Shown: one piece after another, positions 35,646-47,568 of the stretch
Numbering within the stretch: the stretch's first letter is position 1
How the letters are laid out: every line of letters starts with the position of its first letter
Assembly: GCF_011386835.1 (NCBI RefSeq)
Contig: NC_088796.1
Span: 32,877,011-32,941,010 of the forward strand
Length of the DNA: 64,000 nt
Source: Chrysemys picta bellii
Taxonomy: Eukaryota > Chordata > Testudines > Emydidae
Direction of reading: 5' to 3'
Notes under the pieces: model-generated
What the model was told of the DNA's origin: nothing
The model's database searches: none
Seen by the model: only the letters and a program-made list of their open reading frames with translations
Position numbers and translations under genes: made by a program

Positions 35646-36537
35646 TTAAAGGGGTGGGGTGTGTTTGGAGGGGCAGGTTAGTGTGCGGTGGAGGGACAGG
35701 TTAGTGGGTTATGGTGTGTTTTGAAGGGCAAGTTAGTGTGTCATGGGGGACAGGTTGGTGGGATTTGAAGGGGCAAGTTAGTGTGTGGTTGGGGGACAGG
35801 TTAGTGGAGTGTATTTGGAGGGGCAGTTTAGTCTGTGGTTAGACAGGTTAGTGGGGTGGGCTGTTTGGAGTGACAGCTTAGTCTGTGGTTGGGGGCAGGT
35901 TAGTGGGTCGGGGTGTGTTTGAAGGGACAGGCTAGTGTGTGGATGGGGGACAGGTTAGTGGGGTGGGGTGTTTGGAGTGACAGGTTAGTGTGTGGTTGGG
36001 GGGCAGGTTAGTGGGTCGGGGTATGTTTGGAGGGGCAGGTTAGTGTGTGGTGGGGGGCAGGTTATTGGTTTTGGGTGCATTTGGAGGGTCAGGTTAGTGT
36101 GTTAGGGGACAGATTAGCGGGTTGGGGTGTGTTTGGAGGGGAGGTTAGTGGAGTGAATTGGAGTGTGTTTGGAGGGGCAGTTTAGTATGTGGTGGAGGGA
36201 CAGGTTAGTGGATTGGGGTGTGTTTGGAGGTGCAGGCTAGTGTGTGGTGAGGGGACAGTTTATTGGATTGGGGTTTTTGTAAGGGCAGGTGTGTGGCTGC
36301 GGGAACGTTAGTGAGGTGGGGTGGGGTGTTTGGAGGGACAAGTTAGTGTGTAGTGCGGGGGGGGGGAAGTTAGTTGGGTAGGGTGTTTGGAGGGCCAGTT
36401 AGTGTGTGGTGGGGGACAGGTTATTGGTGATGGATGTGTTCGGACGGGCAGGTTTGTGTGGTTGGGGGACAGGTTAGTGCTGAGGGGTGTGTTTGGAGGG
36501 CAGATTAGTGAGGTGGGGAGGTTGGTGAGGGGCGGAC
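35646..36537 (+). repeat. G-rich minisatellite next to the ITGA2 promoter
   Basis: About 890 bp of imperfect tandem units of roughly 50-60 bp. A typical unit has the modules ggggcaggttagtgtgtgg, tgggggacaggttagtggg and ttggggtgtgtttggag in this order, and I count about 16-17 units. The plus strand is strongly G-rich with many GGGG runs. Units differ by small indels and substitutions. The array ends about 280 bp upstream of the ITGA2 start codon. Confidence 0.93.
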
Positions 36538-36539
36538 AG

Positions 36540-36815
36540 TACTGTGAGGGGGATGGTGCCCGCTTCCAGAGAGCGGGTGTTTGCCCCTGGCTCCGGGGCG
36601 GGCTGGGGGCGGAGCAGCAGAGCAATGTGACCCAAATCCGCTCCCAGCGCAGCTCAACTTCTCTCCTCCTCCTCCAGCAGCTGTGCTGCTCGGGTCACCG
36701 TGCAGCCGCACTGCCAAGCACCTTGCAGCGCTCGGAGCCGGCACAGCTCCCGGATCTGAGTACTTGGCCCTTCCCTGAGCGCTGCTCCCCGGCGGGACCC
36801 CGCTGTGCAGGAATC
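36540..36815 (+). promoter_or_regulatory. ITGA2: ITGA2 GC-rich promoter and 5'UTR
   Basis: A GC- and CpG-rich block that starts abruptly after the upstream minisatellite and runs into the ITGA2 start codon. Two GC boxes (Sp1-type) are seen: GGGGCGGGC at 36595-36603 and GGGGGCGGAG at 36605-36614. There is no TATA box at a plausible distance, so a TATA-less, dispersed start is likely. A CT-rich stretch (ctctcctcctcctcc, about 36660-36675) lies between the GC boxes and the ATG. Sp1 sites are known in the human ITGA2 core promoter; that these are the equivalents is inference. The transcription start cannot be fixed from sequence alone. Confidence 0.75.
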
Positions 36816-36861
36816 ATGGAGCCCGGCGGCATGTGGCTCTCTCTGCTCCTCCTCAGCCAAG
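36816..36861 (+). CDS. ITGA2: ITGA2 first coding exon (signal peptide start)
   Basis: Start of integrin alpha-2, the I-domain subunit of the alpha2beta1 collagen receptor. The exon encodes MEPGGMWLSLLLLSQ plus the first base of a glycine codon, then the donor gtaggt (phase 1). A short polar start, a leucine-rich core and an SQG end match the alpha-2 signal peptide, whose mammalian first exon also ends in LSQG. The ATG has G at +4 and follows a GC-rich 5'UTR. A second in-frame ATG six codons on could also serve. Position and orientation directly downstream of ITGA1 support the identity. Exon 2 is not in the window, so intron 1 is longer than 27 kb. Confidence 0.85.
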
Positions 36862-38689
36862 GTAGGTTTCCCTACGGGTTTGCTAGAGATGGGGCGGGGC
36901 GGGGGGATCCGGGTCCTACTGAGCAGAGGGTCTCTGTTAACCTCATAAAGAGCATTGCCTGCTGCTGAGAATGGAGCTGGACACTGCACCTTGCGGCGCC
37001 TGGAGAACCGCGACCATCTCCAATCCAAAGGGGGCAGCCTGGCGTGGGACAGAATTGCTTCCTCTAGATGAACTTCCAAGAAACCCCACGTGGCCGTGCA
37101 CGGTGCTGCTGTGCCAAACCCTACTCAGTGCACACACAGAAGGTGCAGAGCAGGGTGGGTGTGGGAAGGGATTTCAGACTAACTTCTGCCTGCTGCACAA
37201 AACTAGACCCTGGTGAGTAGTACCAGGAAAGGTGCTGAAATACTGACCCTATCCAGCAGCAGTTTTATTCCACCAATGAAATTATGAAATCTTCCCACTT
37301 CCAGTCTTCCCCCCTCCACCCTCCAAAGAAGCTCGAATGTACTCTGAGCTCTCCCTTAATCGCTTTCATTTGGCTGCCCTCTGAGAATAAAATGTTGTGG
37401 CGACTGTATTTAGAGAGGGGACAACACAAGGAGTCTCCTAATCAAGGCTGGTAAATATTTAAGAAGGAGGAACTGTCCATTCCTTCAGCCTCTTCTTTAT
37501 ATACTACCCTAAGTGACTGAAAACTAGTTTATACACTTCTGGTAAAATATATCCATGTTATTCTTGCCTTTTGCAAGTGCCACAAATCTATATTTTTCAA
37601 GTTATCAGATGAAATCCTGGACAAGCTGATTAGCATCCAATTTAATTTGCACTACAGGGGGCTGTGACTAATTTTCTGCATAAATTTACACATTTTAAAT
37701 GGGAGCATGATGTTCTTTATTATGAATTCTGTTCTTAAATTCTTTAAATCCCTCTAACTTTGCCTCCACCCTCTGGGCCTCTGTCCATAGGAAATTTTAA
37801 CGTCCTCCTATTCTTGGATGACTGAGTGACCATTATGTATATTTTCCTGGGAACTATAAGCCATGACATTCACTTTTCATAAAATTCCTCCCAAACACTT
37901 TAAGTTTAAATATTACTGTATGCTTTCCTGTATCTTTAATTGGCAAGTCTACTGAAGAAGAGCCACAGAAACTGAGTTTTTACCTGTGAGGTGTCCCAAC
38001 TTGTTCTTTCAGTAACTATGGGAAACATTGTGGAATGTATGGCTGGAGGGTATGAAATCAGAAACAAAAATGTTAACCTGTGGTGAGATTTACGGTATAC
38101 AACCAACCCTGTAATATTATAATGAGAAAACTTCTTAAAGCATCAAAGTGTGAAACGCCCACTCTGCATTTTTGTCTAATCCAGCCTTTATCTCCTGGTC
38201 ACAGTGACTGCATACCAGGGGGATAAATATGTCCACCAATTCACGGTGTAAAAGATCTGGGACTAGGGACATTCTGAAGAATGGTGTTTAAGGGGGTGGA
38301 TAGGAACTAATTACGCGAGCAGGTTTCCCCTGACAATAAGAGTTGTATGTAAGGGGATGCATCAAGGTGTATATTAATTTATTCACATTGCCTAAACAAA
38401 GTATTAATTCTTATGGTTCATATCTGCTGTAATTTCAGTTTGAGATTTATCCTGAGAACTAAAAACTCCTGTAACTGCTGAACTGCTAAAACGCTTTTTT
38501 AGGGTCTCTTCTTGCTCCAATTGAACTCAATAGCAAAACTCCCACTGACTGAGATAGCATTCTCTCTTGGCTTTAGTGATGTAAGGCCAAAGACCCATAT
38601 TCTTCTCTCAGTAAAACTGATGTAAATCCAGAATAATTTCATTGTCTTTAAGGGAGTTGCTCTCAGTTTACATTGGTATAGCTGAGAGA

Positions 38690-38770
38690 CAAGGTGGGTG
38701 AGGTAATATCTTTTAGTAGTAGACCAACTTTTGTTGGTGAAAGACTAGCTTTTTAGCTACACAGCTGACA
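38690..38770 (+). mobile_element. Penelope-type 3' tail remnant
   Basis: The sequence gagacaaggtgggtgaggta, atatcttttagtagtagacc and aacttttgttggtgaaagac is the short tail type also seen, in the other orientation, at 58330-58440 and at the end of the Penelope-like element (8817-8900). Confidence 0.6.
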
Positions 38771-41004
38771 GAAGAATAGGGCAGTTAAGCCCCTGTTTCT
38801 GCAAACATTAACTTCTCATATTTGAATAGTCCCATTGAAATCAATAACTTTACTCTTATGAGCAGCCCTAAGCCTGTATATAAATGCTTGTGGAATTGGG
38901 TCTAACAGACTGGGGGGCAGGTTACTGAAGGGCTGTATGATTGGGAGTTAATGTGGGGTGGTGAAAGACCCTCTAGTAGGGTGGGCTCATTTTTTTGGAG
39001 GGAAGAATGGAGGAATCATTACAATGCCTGTTGCATTCAATCCATCAGATGTCTCCAATGGATCATACCATAAATAGGCTGGAAAACACTCCCAGTGAAT
39101 GTACAGTGTTTGGTTTGGGCTTGATTATGTATATATTTTTAATTTCCACATTATCGGTGCCATCTCTTCTAGAACACGGGGGCTCTTGCTTTGTTGCAAA
39201 CTAAGCAGTAATGTGAAGGTTGTGCTTATTGTGGGTTGTTAATAGTGCCTTCTTTTATGTTTGGAAACTGCTTAGCATATTGTGGGTGCTGTAGACATAA
39301 ATAATACTTATGTAAAACCATCCCTTTTGATATGATATTATTGTATTCCAATTTACCACCTTGATTATACTTTACCAAAATAATTATATTTGGTCGACAG
39401 TAGCAGATTGTTTGTTTGTTTTTTAGCTTATTAGAAATGAATAATTTATTATAGGAAGAGCTGGTAGTATTGCATATTATTAAGGTTGCCTGACACTTTC
39501 CATTATAAGACTCTGGTTTTGGTTACCTATAACTTTGCCAAACTTTAACTGTTTGGGTTGAAATTTTCCATGCTGGATCTGCCTCAGGCTGAAGTTCTTG
39601 GAAAAGTTCAGGCAAAATAGTTCAGCTGTTTCTGAGAACGAGGCTATTAAAAATATGTTCTTTTGCCTATGTTAAAAATAATCTGGAGACCTTTTCTTTG
39701 AACAAGTATAGTGTGCCCAATACTTAGAAGCAGGGACTTGAAATTTGGCAGGGAGTGGCCTTTGTGTGAGTGCTGGGCTTTTTGCTGTACCTGTCAAAAT
39801 CTGCCCAAATGTGGCCAGGTTAGAAACCTCTGAAAAGTCATGATTCATGCATACTCAGTAGAGACTTAGATTTTAGCAGCCAAATTTCCTGAAGATTGTG
39901 TCATCACTGACCATATTCCAGCACAGGGCCCAGCGGGCTTTACAGCTGCAGCAACTGCAGGGAGCTTTCCCTGGGTCACAGCAGCTGTGCTTGTGGCAAG
40001 TTTGGGCACCTGAACTGAGAGCAGGGGAACTGTCTCCTGCAATCTCAATGATCCCCCCCCCCACCTTGCCGCCGCCAGCTGGGCCCAGGCAGCATGGAGG
40101 AGGAAGCTGCCTTATTTGAATGGATATGAGATAAGAGATGGACCAGAAGGGGGCTATGAGGAGTAGATGACTGGAGGTCAGTGAGGGAGAGACAGATCAG
40201 ATGAGGATCCATCCAAGAGGTGGAAACTGGGCAAGGAGACTGGTTACAAGGAATTGTGGGATTGGGAGGGAATTGTGAATGGCTGAGGAAGGAGCCTGGG
40301 ACAGGAAGTGGTGGTGGGGGAGATTGGGACAGGAACGAGAGTAGGATTGGCTGGCCAATGAGACTGGGACTAGGATGAGATGCCTGAAGGGTAGGTGAGA
40401 AAAATGGCACCAGGATGAGGGGCCAAATGAGGGGAAGAGACCAGACTGGGAGAAGGACAGGTTGGAAGAGAGGGGTCAGAAGAGTCTGCTCACTAGAGCA
40501 CATGCCTCTCCAGAGCCTGGAATGAAACCCAAGCTTTCTGGGTCTCACCATTCTTCTGGCGTCAGCAAATATCTGTGAAACCCACTGGCAAAGTGTCCTA
40601 TCCCCTTGTAGGGGGATTTTGTAGCAAAAGAAACTGTCTCATTTGTTGCAAAAGTTGGAAGGTGTGTACCTATTTTGGTTGCTGGGAGACGGTAGCCTAA
40701 GCCCGCCCATAATTAAAAGGCCCTTCCCGTTATCTGAGTGCCTATTTGATACTGGGCAAGTCAATTAAACAAAACTCTTCATAGTTTGCCAGTGATTGTG
40801 TGTTCTTCATTTTATGGGTGCCTAACTTGAAACTATGCAGTCTAATTTGCAGAAGTGCTGAGCAATCACAGCAGCATCTGAACTCAATGGGAGCTATGCT
40901 TTGAATATATAAAGTGCTATATAATACTATATACTCTGAAAAATCAGGTTCTATACATCTCAAATTGGGCAACCAAAATTAGTGGATACTTTTGACCTTT
41001 ATTT
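38771..41004. other. ITGA2 intron 1, unassigned
   Basis: No exon or named repeat. A GC-rich patch at 39920-40560 contains overlapping chance ORFs, purine-rich on the plus strand from 40090 to 40520 (gga/gag runs), of unknown nature. Confidence 0.35.
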
Positions 41005-41130
41005 CTGTGTGCCTCAGTTCCCCATCTGTAGAATGGGGATAATAAAAGCCCCTCACCTCATAAGGATGTTGTGAAAATAAATTCATTAGTATTTGTGAAT
41101 CACCCAATACTATTGTGCTGAGCATCATAG
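41005..41130 (+). mobile_element. MIR-type SINE fragment
   Basis: The sequence tgtgcctcagttccccatct, gtagaatggggataataaaa and cctcataaggatgttgtgaa is the MIR core and 3' part in sense orientation, moderately diverged. Confidence 0.75.
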
Positions 41131-41258
41131 TTTAACCCATGAAGAAATTAATAATTTTTTTTGTTTTCAGAGTCTGGTTTGAATAGTGTGCAGTAAACAA
41201 GGCACAGGGCTACACACTGAATAATGGAGAGAAAACAAAATATTTAGTGAACACTGTC

Positions 41259-41587
41259 CAGAGGCGGATTACACTTTTGTGAGGCCCTGGGCCAGAGAAA
41301 GTGGGGGGCCCCTCCCCACCCCTTCAGCCTACAGTCCCCCCCCTTTCTTCCCCTGGTACTCCTACTGGGGAAATGGGGTCAGGGTGCAGGGGCTTCCCCT
41401 GCCCCGCCTCCCCCTCCCACCTGGCACTCCTACCAGGAAGCAGGGTTGGGGAGCAGGAGCAGGGCAAGCCCCCACGCCCTGATCCCACTCCCCAGTAGGA
41501 GTGCAGACCCCATTTTTTCTGGGTCCCCCCAGTTGGTTGGGACACCTGGGCACAGGCCCTGTTGGCCCACTGGCTAATCTGCCACTG
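41259..41587. mobile_element. hAT-like MITE, GC-rich
   Basis: It starts CAGAGGCGGATTA and ends TAATCTGCCACTG, which gives CAGNGGCRGATTA inverted ends. The interior is C/G-rich without a domain. I cannot see a clean 8-bp duplication at the flanks, so the superfamily call is less sure. Confidence 0.65.
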
Positions 41588-44500
41588 TCTGTTTTGTGCA
41601 TGGAACGTGGCATGGAATGGGGTCCTATGGCAAAATGTCCTGTGGAAAAATGTGATCGTGTAATTAAATATTGTATCATAATGCATGTGCACAAAGTGGC
41701 CAAACTGAGGTTGCACAGACAACCTTAATTCAGGCATTTCTTAACTTTGGAATATGTGATTTTGAAAACCTAATAGGATTTCTTAGCATAGTTTTGTGTA
41801 TGTAATGTTAACTAGAATGGGCCAAAGGTAGAATTGTTTGTGTAAATGCCTCCCATTCCAAACTTTGAGGGTTGGATTATTAAAATGGGAGTCTGATCTG
41901 AACCTTTGTGAAACCAGAGTCACTACTGATTTTACCTGTCTCTGATTCTTAAAATTTTTTGTCTGTTAGTAAAAGCAATATTACAAATCGTTTCTTATGA
42001 GCTTTTATTTTTACAATATTATACATTTAAGTAGGGCTTATTTCACAATGATCTACAGAAGACCTATATTTTACAAAATATATTTATAACATTTGTAAAA
42101 TATAAAGTAAAACTTTGTAGAATGTACACAATGAATTATTCATAATTCTAAACAAATTAACAATGTTTATTTCTACATAACTTGGACACTAAATATGGAA
42201 TGCACTGACTTACTCTTTAGACTTAATGGTATGTTGTACTAGAAGTATCTGGTTGTGGTACAGTTTTCAAACACTAATTTGCTTTTTAAGTATTGAGAAG
42301 TCTTGGTATTTAATAAAAGCAGTACACTAAATGGTCGGATATTCCTTATAGTCTTACTGTGTTTCCTGGCCACTACTCAATATCCATATATTTTTTCATT
42401 GTCAGTTGTTTTAAATGAAAGAAAATATTTTTTTTCACATGAATAGGTGTTTGTGAGAGCTAAGATGTAAACCTGCTCATGCATTTGATGAATATGCAAA
42501 CAATTAAATGAGTATAAAATACTGAACTTTTTGGAATATATTTTTAAAAGAGTAAACCAAGCTATTAGCACTGGTAGAAGTTCTGAACATTCACAATCCA
42601 GTGTTGTCATTTTCATGTAAAGGTTTCCTTTGTTAGACTTTGGGCAGGCCTGTTCCCATTTCCATGGTTACCATGTCAAAATGCAGACAGGACACAAGCT
42701 GGATTCTGATCAGAATGGTTCATGCAGTTGCATACCAACACATGCCCGTCTGGTTGTTTTAGGACATTTTCACCAGCAGTTTTAAAGTTTCTTCACAAAG
42801 TGATCACTAGCCCCATGTTGCCTACTTGTTTTAGGATTTCAGGCCTGGTAAAGTGAGAGAAATAATGAGCAAGATAAACTTGTTTTACTGTAACTAAAAC
42901 TAGCTGTGGGGTTCCCATTCAAATGAGTCAAGAACACTGGAGAATCTACTCCATCTTATTTCTACAAAAAGCATAACAGAGAAGGATCTTTATTTACAAG
43001 CCTTAAAGGTAAGGGAGTGGCACTTGACTGTATTAAATAATTGTTTGAACATGCCTCTTTGTGTAGAACACTTACTCATGACATTGGAGAAAAGGAATTA
43101 AGTGAAAATTAATGTGAACAAATAACATCCTGCTACACTGGATGAATGGCAGTCTGTCTATATTTTCTGTATATACACATCACTTTAAAGCTATATGATG
43201 TAACATTCTACCCACTCTTATTTTTTGAGGTGATGAATTTTCACAACACCCAGTAAAGCCAGTGGAAGCTGTGTATGCTCAGTCTCTCTGAAAAATCAGG
43301 CCAGAAGTTCTGTTGATAAGTTTTAAAATGATTTAAGTATTATTAGAGTATTGTTATCCTGGATAGAGGACTTAGTCTTCCCAGCAATAGAAAATATTAT
43401 TCAGAAGCTGGATTTGTTTTGATTTTCCCCTCTAGAGCTATACTCTTTTAATAAGGAAGCAAATTCTGGGTAAAAAGTAACTCTTAAAAGGGGAACTACA
43501 GTACTTAGGCAAAGAAATAAGATGAAATTTAAACAGATGAACTTTTTGAGTGCTATAATGGAACACTCAGAGTATAACACAATGGCATCTGTATAATTAT
43601 ATAGATTAATGTCTTTTGTCCCATTCAAATCAATGGACAACAACCTTAGTGGGATTCTCTTGCCATTTCTCTGCCTCATTTTGTCCTTTTATTTGTCTTT
43701 CCCAGTTCAGCACTCTTTATTCCTTAAGAAAGAAATGTCCTGTATTAAATAAACCACCCCACCTCCCTAGTTTTGGGACTGATGTTTTCCAACTGACAAT
43801 GGACAATAAAGAATTGTCCTTGATAAGCACCAGTTGCCCTCGGAGGCTGTATTTCCTGATGGTGTGAAAAGGGCTGCACAGCCACTCCTGGAAGTTGGGA
43901 CTCAGAGGATGGTTACATGTATTTACTCATTTCCCCCCCAGGGATTTCATCTTTGGGGATGGGGATATGACAAGGTTCCACTGAACCCTCCTACCATCTA
44001 CTATGTATGTGTCACCAGCAGGGGATGTAATACAGCCATTTATGTTGGGATGTTCATTATGCTGATGACACAAAACTCTGGAAATGGAGACAGGACAATT
44101 TTCACCAGTGGAGCATCTGGCCCCATGACTCTTTTTTGGTTAACCCATTATGGACTGTCTGGTTAATCAGCATTTTAATTTGAATGAGAAAGAGTAGACA
44201 TAAAATTCAGTTGGAGCAGGTTTAAGCATAATATGTTATCAGTCATTGTGTAGTATTGTAATAAGAAGTTACAAAATAACATTGTAGTAGAAGATATATA
44301 TGAGTTACAGAGAAATTGGGAAATGTTCCCTTGCATGTATCAAGGTGCCTGCAGTTTCAATTTCAAGACCAGCAAAATAGTAATATTTAACAAAGGAAAT
44401 TGCACAATAGCCTTAACATTGTATTGTCGGGTGTTTTTTGTAAAGCTAGCTCACACCTATTCATGCTCTTATCTGTAAACGGTTTTAAGATATGGTACTA

Positions 44501-44951
44501 TGAGCAATGTTTCAATTCACTCAACAAAGGAGTGGCATAGTAAGGTACTTTTGAGCATCATTATTAAATTGCCATTTTGTGCAGTGTTCCCAAGTACATA
44601 TTAGAGGTGCGATGTAGAGCTAAAATATATATTTTAGATAATATATTCAGATTTGGTTGAAATTTGGAACACTAAAATAACCATTCAAAATTTAAAATAA
44701 AATTGCTCAACTAGCTAGATAAGTTGTCTAAATGTGTCCACTGGGGTAGAGTGTAGATATGTTTGATATTTAGATATGCCTGAAATTTAAATAGATGAAA
44801 TTCAGATCAGCAAAAATAAGTCAAAATGAAATACTGTAAACATACTGTGACATTTTATCTAACCAAAATTCTGACTCCTTGCCCAGCTTTATTGTTAAGA
44901 AACAATAAACAACAAATTGAGAGCAAAAACAGTAACATTGCTAACGATAGT
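41588..44951. other. ITGA2 intron 1, unassigned
   Basis: Mostly AT-rich sequence. I found no exon and no transposon ends in 3.4 kb. The 110-aa ORF at 43834-44166 has no recognisable domain or splice context. Confidence 0.4.
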
Positions 44952-45073
44952 AGGGTGACCAGATGTCCCGATTTTATAGGGACAATCCTGATTTTGGGGT
45001 CTTTTTCTTATATAAGCTCCTATTATCCCCGACCCTCTGTCCCGATTTTTCACATTTGTTATCTGGTCACCCT
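44952..45073. mobile_element. MITE with GGGTGACCAGAT ends
   Basis: A 122-bp element that starts AGGGTGACCAGATGTCCCG and ends ATCTGGTCACCCT. The flanks contain ACGATAGT on the left and ATGATAGT on the right (the latter two bases out from the end), compatible with an 8-bp hAT-type duplication. The ends are related to those of the 1-kb element at 45690-46692. Confidence 0.8.
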
Positions 45074-45689
45074 AAATGATAGTGTCCTTTTATATTCTTG
45101 GTAGTGATAGGTACTCTTTCGAGTGTGTGTCTGAAATTCCTTCTGTTTCACTCTCTCTACACTGGTATCCATCACTGTGAGATGTGACAGAGGGCAGCTC
45201 ACCATACTGGAGTTGCCCACTAAAGTTATATATCCTGATAGTCATTGTGAAACTGTTTCTAACGGAAGTTGATTACAGAAATGATTGCAATGGAGTTTGC
45301 ACTTCTAAAGACAAACAGAGGATGATCTGGTCTCTTGGTAGCAAATATGTACCCAGAAAACACTTGTTAAGTGTCAGTGACACAAAAAAAGGTACAATGG
45401 CACTATTTTACAAACAAAGAACTTCTTTACAAAGCTGTGGCTGGAATTAGGGTGCCACCTGGCTATAGACATCTGGACATACCAGAATCGTATGTATATG
45501 TTTAACAGTACATTAAGTCTCTTTCAAATCTGATGCATATGAAATTCTCTAGAAACTGCCCTTTCTAGATACAGTCTTACTCTGTGTTTCATACAGCATT
45601 CTGGATTAAATGAACAGAGATGTTGTATTGACTTGAATTGATGGGGAGGAAGGTAGAGAATTGTTTTACTGATTTTTGTTATTACTTGT
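45074..45689. other. ITGA2 intron 1, unassigned
   Basis: No gene or repeat ends seen. Confidence 0.35.
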
Positions 45690-46692
45690 AGGGTTGCCAA
45701 CTTTCTACTCGCACAAAACTGAACACTCTTGCCCTGCCCCCTGCCCCGCCCCTCCTCCGAGGCACCACCCATGCCGTGCCACTTCTCTGAGGCCCTGCCC
45801 CCTGCTCAATCCATGCCCCCTCCCTTCGTCGCTCACTCTCCCTCACTCACTCATTTTCGCAAGGCTGGCTCAGGGGGTTGGGGTGCAGGAGGGGGTGAGA
45901 GCTCAAGCTGGGGGTGTGGGCTCTGGGGTGGGACCAGAAATGAGGAGTCCAGAGTGCAGGAGGGGGCTCTGGGCTGAGGCAGTGGGTTGGGATGTGAGAG
46001 GAGGTGAGGGCTCCAGCTGGGGGTGAGGGCTCTGGGCTGGGGCCAGGGATGAGGGGTTTGGGGTGCAGGTGGGGGCTCTGGGCTGGGGCTGAGGGGTTTG
46101 AAGGGCAGGAGGGGGAATCAGGGCTGGGGCAGGGGGTTGGTGGGTGAGGGCTCTGGCTGGGGGTGTGGGCTCTGGGGTGGGGATGGGGATGAGGGGTTTG
46201 GGGTTCAGGAGGGTGCTTTGGGCTGGGATTGAGAGGTTCAGAGGGTGGGAGGGGGATTGGGGCAGGGGGTTGGGGCCCGGACAGGGGTCAGGGGGTGCAG
46301 GCTCCGGGCGGCGCTTACCTCAAGCAGCTCCTGGGAAACAGCGGCATGTCCCCCCTCCGGTTCCTATGCAGAAGTGTGGCCAGGCGGCTTTGCGCACTGC
46401 CCCATCCACAGGCGCCGCCCCTGCAGCTCCCATTGGCCATGGTTCCTGGCCAATGGGAGATGCAGGGGTGGGACTTGGGTGGGTGGGGCAGCGTGTGGAG
46501 CCCCCTGGCTGCCTCTATGCGTAGGAGTCGGAGGGGGAAAATGCCGTCTACTTCTCGGGAACTGTGCGGTGTGGAGGCTAGCAGGGAGCCTGCCAGCGCC
46601 GTGCCGCCAACCGGACAGTCAACAGCCCGGTCAGCGCCGGGCTCCCTTTTCGACCGGGTGTTCCAGTAGAAAACCGAACACCTGGTCACCCT
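45690..46692. mobile_element. GC-rich 1-kb non-autonomous DNA transposon
   Basis: The left end is AGGGTTGCCAACTTTC and the right end is ACACCTGGTCACCCT, giving decayed inverted ends AGGGTNRCCA. The interior has a tandem-like part (45860-46260) with repeats of ggggtttggggtgcagg and gggctctgggctgggg, then a CCAAT-bearing palindrome (cagctcccattggcc ... ggccaatgggag, 46423-46465). No transposase domain; the four overlapping ORFs here are chance products of high GC. Confidence 0.7.
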
Positions 46693-47295
46693 AATTACTG
46701 ACAATGTTTACAACATAAAGCATTGTGCACTTATCCACTACTGTGCCCACTGGTTGAACTTTACTGTGCACTTTTTCATTAAAGTGTACTGGCACTTGCA
46801 GAATATATAGGAATAAAAGAGTCTTCTTAAAGGACACTTTATAAAGGATGTTTTAATTTCTAAGATCATTAGACAGGGACTTCTTATTGATGTCTGGACA
46901 ATGCCTAGCACATTGTTACTAGTGGAAACAAAAGGTTAAATAATAGCTTTTTGGACTATTGTGCTGCATATGCTCATGGCTACTTTGGAGGTTTTCTCGT
47001 AACACTAAGTCTGAGGCTGCTGGTGACAAATCAGCCACTATCGCTGTTCTTGTCTCTCTGAGGACATAATCCCTTTGTTTGTGTGCAGCCCAAATAGCCA
47101 AACTCCATCCTGGCTAGTCCTGTGGAAGCTGGGGCAAGGGGCAGGGCAGGGAAAGGAATCCTTTCCAAACTCTGGAGTGATAATAGAGCTGCTTTCCAGC
47201 CACTTTCTCACCGCACACCCACCACATTGCACAGTGTGAGGAATGGCTGGATGAATCTGCACGTTCATGTATGCATCAGCTCTTTTTCTAATCTA

Positions 47296-47568
47296 GGCCT
47301 GATCTACACTACAAAGTTTTGCTGGTAGCTGTGTCAACTAGGTGTGTGAAAAAATTGCACCCCCTAAATGGCATAGCTATCCTGGCAGAACTGCTGGTGT
47401 AGATGCAACTAGGCTGATAGTAGTGTGTTTCTGTTAGCATAGCTAATATCGGTCACGGAGGTGGTGTAGTTATGCCAGCAGAACTTCTGACAGTGTATGC
47501 TGAGTCTCCACTAGGAAGGTCTGTTGGTATAGCTATACCAGCCAAGGCTCTATAGTGTAGACAAGCTT
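47296..47568. mobile_element. Harbinger-family MITE with 3-bp target duplication
   Basis: A 273-bp element that starts GGCCTGATCTACACTAC and ends TATAGTGTAGACAAGCTT. It is flanked by CTA on both sides (47293-47295 and 47569-47571). Its ends match those of the large Harbinger element at 49128, which could mobilise it. Confidence 0.85.

Noticed and set aside
35646..36537. CRISPR-like regular repeat
   Set aside because: Units are contiguous and imperfect without unique spacers, and the genome is vertebrate; it is a minisatellite.
36387..36968. 193-codon ORF crossing the ITGA2 promoter
   Set aside because: It runs through minisatellite and 5'UTR sequence and is in a different frame from the start codon; it is a by-product of G-rich DNA.
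43834..44166. 110-codon plus-strand ORF in ITGA2 intron 1
   Set aside because: No family motif and no splice sites in a sensible phase; it does not resemble the expected ITGA2 exon 2. Taken as chance.
46144..46704. Overlapping ORFs of 126-149 codons
   Set aside because: They lie in the GC-rich non-autonomous element at 45690-46692, in conflicting frames, with no domain.
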